In this document: positions 45,491-50,908 of the stretch, one piece after another | How the letters are laid out: each line of letters begins with the position of its first letter | Numbering within the stretch: the stretch's first letter is position 1 | NCBI RefSeq assembly: GCF_000259195.1 | Contig: NZ_JH650762.1 | Coordinates: forward strand, 191,141 to 242,048 | Reading direction: 5' to 3' | DNA: 50,908 nt | Origin: Pseudomonas donghuensis | GTDB lineage: Bacteria; Pseudomonadota; Gammaproteobacteria; Pseudomonadales; Pseudomonadaceae | The notes under the pieces: generated by a model | The model's input: only the letters and a program-made list of their open reading frames with translations | The model's database searches: none | Told to the model about the DNA's origin: nothing | Made by a program: the position numbers and the translations under genes

Positions 45491-45916
45491 GTGGATCGAA
45501 CACCACGGGTATTCGTAACCCAAGAGTTCATGCGGCTTCCTGACTGGCACGATCTTTACGTCGACTTCTACAACTTCAAAATTTGTGAGCAGCCCTACCC
45601 CGTCGTGTGGGGCCGCGACTCCTCCCTCTACCAGCCCCCCCTTTGGCACATTCAGCTGACCGATCTTCAGGCGGCGCTTGATCGCTGGGCTAAGATCGAG
45701 GACCCGTTTAAGCGAACGATCAAAGAGTCTGAGGCCGCGCACGATTCGTGGCTGATTTACGCCAAAGATCCTCACGCCCCGCGGTATCTGCTGATGCGCA
45801 TTTTCGGTCCTAACGCTCATTCTCGGGAAGACCAGAAACGATTCCTGACGGAGCTCAAAGTCGAGGTAGCGGACAAGTGGATCAACGGTGCGGAGTACCA
45901 CGAGCCGCCCGCGTAA
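45491..45916 (+). CDS. YafO-family toxin (type II mRNA interferase)
   Basis: Protein of 141 residues. The pattern matches the YafO toxin family as I know it: LYVDFYNFKICEQPYPVVWGRDSSLY (cf. the D-F-x-x-Y/F-K...P..FGRD block), HIQLTDLQAALDRW (HIHL-D block), then FKRTIKESEAAHDSWLIYAK (RTSD..LVY) and RYLLMRIFGPNAHSREDQ (YLLIAIL.P.AH). YafO cuts translated mRNA in a ribosome-dependent way. A GTG start is used, with GAGG over the partner gene's stop, so the two are coupled. The pairing with a non-YafN partner is unusual. Identification is by motif memory only. Confidence 0.6.
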   Translation: MDRTPRVFVTQEFMRLPDWHDLYVDFYNFKICEQPYPVVWGRDSSLYQPPLWHIQLTDLQAALDRWAKIEDPFKRTIKESEAAHDSWLIYAKDPHAPRYLLMRIFGPNAHSREDQKRFLTELKVEVADKWINGAEYHEPPA

Positions 45917-46034
45917 CGGGAGTGCTTTGCTCCGGTAACACCCAATTGTCACTGGACCCTCCCCTCCCTACTGCAGGTTTTCTGGCTTGCTTGAACCTCC
46001 CCCCGCCGATAGAGTGGCCATTTGCTATTTGCTC

Positions 46035-46439
46035 ATGGTGTCCAATGAAAGGCGTTTTCTCGCAGTCGGTTTGGGTCTGTTTTTAGGCAGTGCAGCCGCG
46101 GCGGACAGGCCCTACCACATCAACCTGACTCATATGACCCATGGGAATGGTAATGCAACCTGCCTCCAGGTGCTGACCGCAAACCGAACCGTACAAGATC
46201 AGCTTGATAACTGGGCTGACGGTTTCATCACTGGTGTTAATGTGTTCTCGACTGCGACGCCGGCTAACTCCAAAGCGAAGAACGAAATGGGGAGCATCGA
46301 GGAGGATTTCCTCATGAACTCTTTGGCAGCTCGGGGCGCATTCATCAGGGACTATTGCTTCAAAAACCAGGACAATAGATATGCGGACGGGGTTGCAGCC
46401 TGGGTGGAGCACATCATCACCACGCCCCGCAAAAAGTAA
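46035..46439 (+). CDS. Small exported protein of unknown function
   Basis: Protein of 134 residues with a likely signal peptide (RRFLAVGLGLFLGSAAAA, residues 6-23). The mature protein has two cysteines (NATCLQVL and IRDYCFKN), probably disulfide-bonded, and the helical pattern DNWADGFITGVN... RDYC..NQDNRYADGVAAWVEHI. That pattern recurs in small periplasmic proteins of Pseudomonas and Xanthomonas, some of which sit near type VI secretion immunity genes; I would not assign a role. The ribosome site ahead of ATG is poor and a TTG 16 codons upstream is an alternative. Confidence 0.55.
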   Translation: MVSNERRFLAVGLGLFLGSAAAADRPYHINLTHMTHGNGNATCLQVLTANRTVQDQLDNWADGFITGVNVFSTATPANSKAKNEMGSIEEDFLMNSLAARGAFIRDYCFKNQDNRYADGVAAWVEHIITTPRKK

Positions 46440-46471
46440 CGCCCACTAAGTACCAGCGTGGTGATGACTGA

Positions 46472-46600
46472 GACGATCTGCCGGAGTTTGTCGAACCGCA
46501 CATCGTTGAGAGCCCTAGCATGTCGCAACATCGGCGCTGGCTTGCTCAGCGCCTGAAGGGGTGGTCGCAAGTGCGCCACTATAACGACGAAGGCGAGTAG
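46472..46600 (+). pseudogene. C-terminal remnant of a broken gene
   Basis: A 42-codon open stretch reading DDLPEFVEPHIVESPSMSQH and on to SQVRHYNDEGE-stop. The same frame continues upstream past an in-frame TGA (46469-46471) as KYQRGDD. It has coding-like composition but no plausible start, so it looks like the tail of a lost gene. Family unknown. Confidence 0.4.
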
Positions 46601-46644
46601 CTCACTCCGTTTTTGTACCAGGCCACGCTTTTCTGGTGCTTGGT

Positions 46645-47054
46645 ATGCCCTGCTCAGAACCGGTTACCTCTTCCCCCTTGCGCCGCCAGTATGTCCAGTT
46701 TTCGGATGACGACAGCAATTGCTATCAGGTGGACCTGTTCGATGACCAACTGATGCAGGTCGAAAAGCTGCCCCCCCTCCCCCAAATCCTTTGACCGGCA
46801 CGAGTGGGAATACGCCGACTATCACCAAGCGCTGTGTGCGGACTGCCGGGGACGCAGCCGCTGCTGGCTGGATCAACGCTCCCGCCAGCCACTTCACCCT
46901 GGAGTGCGAGTTGCGGATGGAGATCACGCCCGAGCCGGACGAGACCCTCTGCACCTTGCATACCGACAACCCTGGCCTCGCCATGGAAGTGCTAGAACGC
47001 GCGCACAAAGGACAGTTCATGCATTACGAGCGCGCTGAATTCGGCACGAGGTAA
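46645..47054 (+). pseudogene. Frameshifted gene of about 136 codons
   Basis: Three frames together look like one former gene. Frame 1 starts MPCSEPVTSSPLRRQYVQFS and runs to EKLPPLP at a CCCCCCCTCCCCC tract (46771-46783). Dropping one C there continues in frame 2 as KSFDRHEWEYADYHQALCAD with a Cys pair (CADCRGRSRC). A second shift leads to frame 3, WINAPASHFTLECELRMEIT, ending YERAEFGTR-stop. The first shift lies in the C-tract, the classic slippage site. Family not recognised; gene neighbours of this kind occur in integrative elements. Confidence 0.5.
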
Positions 47055-47057
47055 GCC

Positions 47058-47180
47058 ATGCGCATCGACCTGCCAACGCAGCACACACGCGCAGACTTCA
47101 GCCGGACACTGAGTTTTATCGACGCGACGGTTTTCCAAAATACGCGTTTGATCGGCCGTCGTGCGACGCTCACCGATTAG
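47058..47180 (+). CDS. Possible 40-residue open reading frame
   Basis: MRIDLPTQHTRADFSRTLSF and on to RRATLTD-stop, starting three bases after the broken gene's stop codon. It may be a truncated remnant of a larger protein; no family recognised and there is no distinct ribosome site beyond GAGGTAAGCC. Confidence 0.3.
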   Translation: MRIDLPTQHTRADFSRTLSFIDATVFQNTRLIGRRATLTD

Positions 47181-47235
47181 TGCAGCGCCCCACTCCTTGG
47201 CGCGAGCGCCTTTGGCGGCAGTACGCTGCCAAGCG

Positions 47236-47802
47236 TCACAGCAGAAGACCTAGAAAATAGAGTGCCGTCAGGCACAGCGCGGCACCATGCTTCAGCCAAA
47301 AACCTTCAACAAAACCGCGGTCACTGTTCAGTAAAATCAGCGCAGAGAGCAAAGTAGACGCCAGAACTAAATATTTTCCGCCTAAGTATAAGAACATTTC
47401 GCCTGCGCCAGGCACGCCGGTCGGAGTGACGAGGATAACGCTAAAGGTCACAGCGCCCTCGACAAACACCAAGCTAATCAAAAAATTAGCCGGCACAATT
47501 ACTATATAACGATTAAAAAAAGAATGGACCGCCGACCGCGCCTGCCAGACACTCTTGATGAATGACACCAGCAACGTATAGACCGACAGCACAAACATGC
47601 TTTTTCCCGCTTCATGCTCAGTCATAATATCTGACACATGCTTTATTAACTCAACTCCGAAAAGCTCAGTCTTAAACGGGAGCTGTATCACTATCCACCC
47701 CACGACGGAAAAAATCACAGCAAAAGTACAAAACAACGTGAGCGGCGCTTCAAAATCAAGCTCAACTCGACCAACAAACTTGCGCCAATACGATACAACC
47801 AT
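47236..47802 (-). CDS. Five-helix membrane protein of unknown function
   Basis: Inner-membrane protein of 188 residues with about five helices: 19-41 (APLTLFCTFAVIFSVVGWIVIQL begins it), 68-86, 100-126, 138-160 and 170-188. There is little outside the membrane except a loop after helix 1 (KTELFGVELIKHVSDIMTEHEAGK). AT-rich compared with the core genes. The ATG with AAGGAAG upstream is used rather than a TTG ten codons earlier. It lies 80 bp downstream of the large ATPase gene on the same strand, so it could be its partner, although a weak hairpin sits between them. No family recognised. Confidence 0.65.
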   Translation of the reverse strand: MVVSYWRKFVGRVELDFEAPLTLFCTFAVIFSVVGWIVIQLPFKTELFGVELIKHVSDIMTEHEAGKSMFVLSVYTLLVSFIKSVWQARSAVHSFFNRYIVIVPANFLISLVFVEGAVTFSVILVTPTGVPGAGEMFLYLGGKYLVLASTLLSALILLNSDRGFVEGFWLKHGAALCLTALYFLGLLL

Positions 47803-47850
47803 GCCTATCACTTCCTTATCTACCACCAAAAATCAGTTTCAAACTAAACA

Positions 47851-47870
47851 GGGCGCGCCTCAGCGCACCC
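47851..47870 (-). terminator. Weak hairpin between the ATPase and membrane-protein genes
   Basis: On the minus strand GGGTGCGC-TGAG-GCGCGCCC (8-bp stem with one G-T pair) followed by TGTTTAGTTT, which is not a clean U-run. It may reduce but not stop read-through into the membrane-protein gene. Confidence 0.4.
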
Positions 47871-47882
47871 TATCGCTTCAAT

Positions 47883-50696
47883 TTAAAAATGGTACTTTTC
47901 GAATCGCCGCTTGAAAGCCTCTGCTGAGCCTTCCATAATGTTTAATACTGCATTGGCGGTATCCGACTGATCGAGCCCGCCTACGGCTAACCGCTCTCCA
48001 CGACCGTTTTTAACATCCAGTGCAAAGACCAAATCAGTGTCAGCATTGACGGGTAGATTGGCATTATGGGTAGCCAAAATTAGTTGCCGACGATTCTTGA
48101 CCTTGCGCAGCAAGGGCACTAGCTCATGGTAGATAAAGTTCGAATCAAGCTCGTCTTCTGGCTGGTCGATGACGATAGGGCCATCACCCTGCGCCAGTAA
48201 CAGCTTCAGCACGGCTGTGTTCCGCTGTCCCTCTGAAAGTGCCCGACTTTGAATGCTTCCGACCAGGGTGCCATCGGCGCGGTACAGTTCAAGGTCAACC
48301 TGATCCTCAATGCGAGTCAACCGTGCAGCACGCCATTTATCCTTCTGTTCAACGAGATGCTTACGAATATCGCCGGTGAGCCCCTCCAGCTGTTGAGGCA
48401 CAAGGATTTGTTCCATCAAGACGGTTCTGATGTGCAGCCAAGGCGAGTAAGTCGCTGGTTGATTGGCGGCCACATAGCTCTGAAAGTCTGCAAACAGTAC
48501 TTCGCCAATCTGTGTCCACGCCCTGCCGATGCGGGCGCGCCCGTCCGGAGCCAGCCCCTCCCAGAGCTGTTGAAAGTGGGCTTCATCACCCATAGGCTGC
48601 ACGAGGATGTTGATCGAACGATTGGCTTTCTCGGAAATTTCCACGGCGGTTCGACTACGAACAGACAATTGTTCTGCCCATAATGCGTGCAGCTCTTCTA
48701 CTAGGGCGGAGAGCTTTTCCACCGCAGGCTCTAGGCCCTCGATCTGTTTGCGCAGCTGTTCCAGGTTTCCCTGTTTGATTTGCCGCGTCTTGTCGATTTC
48801 CTGGAGCCGCGCGACATCCTGAGGCAGCAGTCCCCTGTCCTGGCAAGCCTGCATAAATCCATCTTTAATGGTCGTCAGCTCAGCCGACACCGCCTCCCAA
48901 CCCTGCATACGCTGCTCTAATTCAGCCGCTTCCCGTTGCATGGACGTCGCCAGCACGACCAGTTGTTCTGAGTATTTCAGACGCAGCGCCGACGCACCCT
49001 CGGTGTAGGCATTAAACCAGCCCGCCATGGGCCAGGTTTCGATCTTGCCATCGTTCAGCCCCCCCGGCTGGGCAAGCGTTTCGGCGAGGGCAGTAATTGC
49101 CTGAGCGTCGCTGACTGACTGAGCCTTGGCTTTTTCGAAGTACTGACGACTGGCCTCGGCTCGCTGGAACTGCAGCGCTTCTGCCTGAATTTCTTTACGG
49201 GCTTGCCACTGACGATTGAGCTCAGTCAGTTGTTGCGCCACGTCCTTCTCCGCATTGCGCAATTCGGCCAATTGATCGGAAGCGGCAAAGACCTGCATGA
49301 TTTCGGCGCGCAGAGTATTTTCACGGGCTTTGAGTGCCTGCAGCTCTGCACTGCAGGCCTCATCTAGCATGCTCAGCAAGCTGCTCTCGCCGCCGACATT
49401 GGTGAGATCGCTGAGTTGTTGTTGGCTGTAGAACTGGATGGGGATCTGCTTGAGGTAAGCAGCAGTATCCAAGACTTCACCCTGCACAATTTGGTGAGGG
49501 CCCTCCGGCCGCAGCGAAATAACATCCACTTGACCGGGCACCGCCTCCCAACCGATCTGGATCTCGGCGTCACCGGTAAAGGTTTGACGCAGGCGGTCGA
49601 ACTTCGCCTGAATGAAAGCAGAGAACTGGCCACCCGCATCCCTGGCGAACGCGAAACGCAGCAACTCCATCAGGGTCGATTTACCCGTTCCCCGGCCGCC
49701 AATGATCGTGTTCAGATTGGGTGAGAAATACAGCTCCTGGTCGGCGAGGAACGTCAACCCGCGGCACTTCAGAAAAACGATACGGGGATGCGTCTGCTCA
49801 TCCGAGGGGCGAGCATCTTGAATTCTGAGCCGAGACGCACCGTCCAGGAAGGCCTGACGCAGCGCCGCAATAGAAGGCTTCGAGGCTTTTACCCAGGTTG
49901 ACCGATAACCCAATGAGTTGGCCAGTGGCTGTCCGTCTTCGCCCACTTTCAACGATTTGGCATCAGAGGATTGGACGTATGCGGGCTGACGCCCGCGCCT
50001 GGACCAATTCCGATCACGTCCCTGCAAAATTGACCGAATGTTTGCCGGCATCGGGTAAGTGGCGACCTCCACCGCAAGCAGCTGGGGAATTTGGTAGTCC
50101 GCAATGTTGTTGGGCGAGGTCAACATGCCATCGGCCTGATCGGCATGGGCCGCGATGACAAGTCCATCATGCTGCTCGACCACTTCGATCAGCTCTTTCA
50201 GGCTCAGGGTACGCCCGTCACGACGCAGTTGCAGGGGCACCCCAGCCCGAAAGCGCTCATGCTCGGCCAACCCCAGTTTGCTGAGGATCATGTTGAGACG
50301 TTGAATGTCCCGCTGTCTCTTGGCCGGTTGGAACAAGCAGAGCACGTGGTAGCCGATGTCCACTTCGAAACCTGGAAAAAGAGCCAGCGGTTCACGCTCC
50401 AGGTCCTTGGCCACCGATCTGTTTTGTTCGACTAGATGGGTGAGGAACCAGTCCCGCGGTTCGGATTTTTCCGAGAAGTTGTGATCGGTGATGCCGACCA
50501 TCTGGAGCTCAAGCTCGTGACAGCGTCGCAGAAAGCGCCGGGCTTTCTCCTGAATGCCCAGCTCACAAGCCGTCCCTTCTACCAGTGGCCGCCGCTCATG
50601 CAAACGCAGATCATCGTCAGCCCAATGGCGATTATCCTCCGGCGTCTGAACCTGAAAGTCCGTTTTGAACCAACGCATGCCCTGATAATCGCTCAT
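47883..50696 (-). CDS. TrlF/PHP-SMC-type AAA ATPase, possible phage-defence protein
   Basis: Protein of 937 residues. N-terminal PHP-like domain (about 1-290): MVGITDHNFSEK, ALFPGFEVDIGYHVLCLF and VIAAHADQADG keep PHP-type residues, but the first motif reads TDFQVQTPED where PHP enzymes have DxHxH. Then an SMC/SbcC-type ATPase: Walker A IIGGRGTGKSTLME (about 340), a long coiled coil (about 460-700), signature ALSEGQRNT (about 825), Walker B GPIVIDQPEDELDS (about 845) and the ATHNANLPV switch. PHP plus SMC proteins (TrlF group; also the single-gene defence protein called Ppl) occur in defence islands, so a nuclease-sensor role is an inference. I start at MSDYQGMRWFK, behind an AAGGA and a run of eight G. 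Confidence 0.8.
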   Translation of the reverse strand: MSDYQGMRWFKTDFQVQTPEDNRHWADDDLRLHERRPLVEGTACELGIQEKARRFLRRCHELELQMVGITDHNFSEKSEPRDWFLTHLVEQNRSVAKDLEREPLALFPGFEVDIGYHVLCLFQPAKRQRDIQRLNMILSKLGLAEHERFRAGVPLQLRRDGRTLSLKELIEVVEQHDGLVIAAHADQADGMLTSPNNIADYQIPQLLAVEVATYPMPANIRSILQGRDRNWSRRGRQPAYVQSSDAKSLKVGEDGQPLANSLGYRSTWVKASKPSIAALRQAFLDGASRLRIQDARPSDEQTHPRIVFLKCRGLTFLADQELYFSPNLNTIIGGRGTGKSTLMELLRFAFARDAGGQFSAFIQAKFDRLRQTFTGDAEIQIGWEAVPGQVDVISLRPEGPHQIVQGEVLDTAAYLKQIPIQFYSQQQLSDLTNVGGESSLLSMLDEACSAELQALKARENTLRAEIMQVFAASDQLAELRNAEKDVAQQLTELNRQWQARKEIQAEALQFQRAEASRQYFEKAKAQSVSDAQAITALAETLAQPGGLNDGKIETWPMAGWFNAYTEGASALRLKYSEQLVVLATSMQREAAELEQRMQGWEAVSAELTTIKDGFMQACQDRGLLPQDVARLQEIDKTRQIKQGNLEQLRKQIEGLEPAVEKLSALVEELHALWAEQLSVRSRTAVEISEKANRSINILVQPMGDEAHFQQLWEGLAPDGRARIGRAWTQIGEVLFADFQSYVAANQPATYSPWLHIRTVLMEQILVPQQLEGLTGDIRKHLVEQKDKWRAARLTRIEDQVDLELYRADGTLVGSIQSRALSEGQRNTAVLKLLLAQGDGPIVIDQPEDELDSNFIYHELVPLLRKVKNRRQLILATHNANLPVNADTDLVFALDVKNGRGERLAVGGLDQSDTANAVLNIMEGSAEAFKRRFEKYHF

Positions 50697-50908
50697 CGCC
50701 CCCCCCAAGTCCTTTTCGCGGTCAGCTGGACTGCCCAGCATGCCGTCATAGTGACAGCATACAATTTCTACGGGGGTTGGCTGAAAAGATAGGGGAAACT
50801 GGAGCTGACAGGTCACTCACGCGACACCCAACGATGCACAATACTCTGCTACAAGCCGTCACAAATGCCTGCAGCAGGAGGGTCAGGCCATCCGGAAACA
50901 CTGGCAAT
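50697..50908. other. Window end without a recognisable gene
   Basis: It holds the upstream region of the large ATPase gene. On the minus strand an open stretch ends in TAG near 50848-50850 and could be the tail of a gene beyond the window, but too little is visible to name it. Confidence 0.3.

Overview
The window is about 50.9 kb of a Pseudomonas chromosome, most likely of the P. putida/P. fluorescens side of the genus. The evidence is the high-GC codon use, OprI, a full kdpFABCDE operon, Pseudomonas-type CysB, ThrH and GreB proteins, and several paired REP-like repeats built on a 'GGAGCGGGCTTGCCCCGCG' core. Genus-level assignment is firm; species is not.

Left part (1-15.3 kb). Core amino-acid and sulfur genes (thrH, cysH, cysB, a universal stress protein, a 5'-nucleotidase, a ketopantoate reductase, a PilZ protein, a DAHP synthase) are interrupted between cysH and cysB by a six-gene leftward block. 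The block encodes an alpha-class (CS1/cable-pilus type) chaperone-usher fimbria (pilin, usher, tip adhesin, chaperone) followed by a BvgA-like response regulator and a hybrid BvgS-like kinase. Two near-identical inverted heptads that resemble the Bordetella BvgA primary site lie at the same distance (54 bp) upstream of -10-like hexamers, one ahead of the pilin gene and one ahead of the chaperone gene. This suggests a self-contained, auto-regulated pilus module.

Middle part (15.3-43.9 kb). This is ordinary core genome: oprI with a YkuD L,D-transpeptidase, tesA/ybbA/ybbP, greB, a DUF3422 protein, DoxX, an MltF-like lytic transglycosylase, TatD, a chemotaxis receptor, a DUF962/Mpo1-like protein, a thioesterase, a CHAD protein with a small lipoprotein, an RssA-like patatin, the kdpFABCDE potassium system, an aerotaxis receptor paired with a PAS-GGDEF-EAL enzyme, and a small XRE regulator.

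Right part (43.9-50.9 kb). This accessory region has visibly lower GC and contains decayed gene pieces. It holds three orphan GntR/FadR-type operator-like palindromes, fragments of broken genes, a likely YafO-family toxin with a short unrecognised partner gene, a small exported protein, a frameshifted gene, a five-helix membrane protein and a large TrlF/PHP-SMC-type ATPase. Proteins of that architecture are found in defence islands. The PHP domain here has lost the usual HxH metal motif (it reads QVQ), and the membrane gene follows it on the same strand. These two genes and the toxin pair are the best candidates for an undescribed system.
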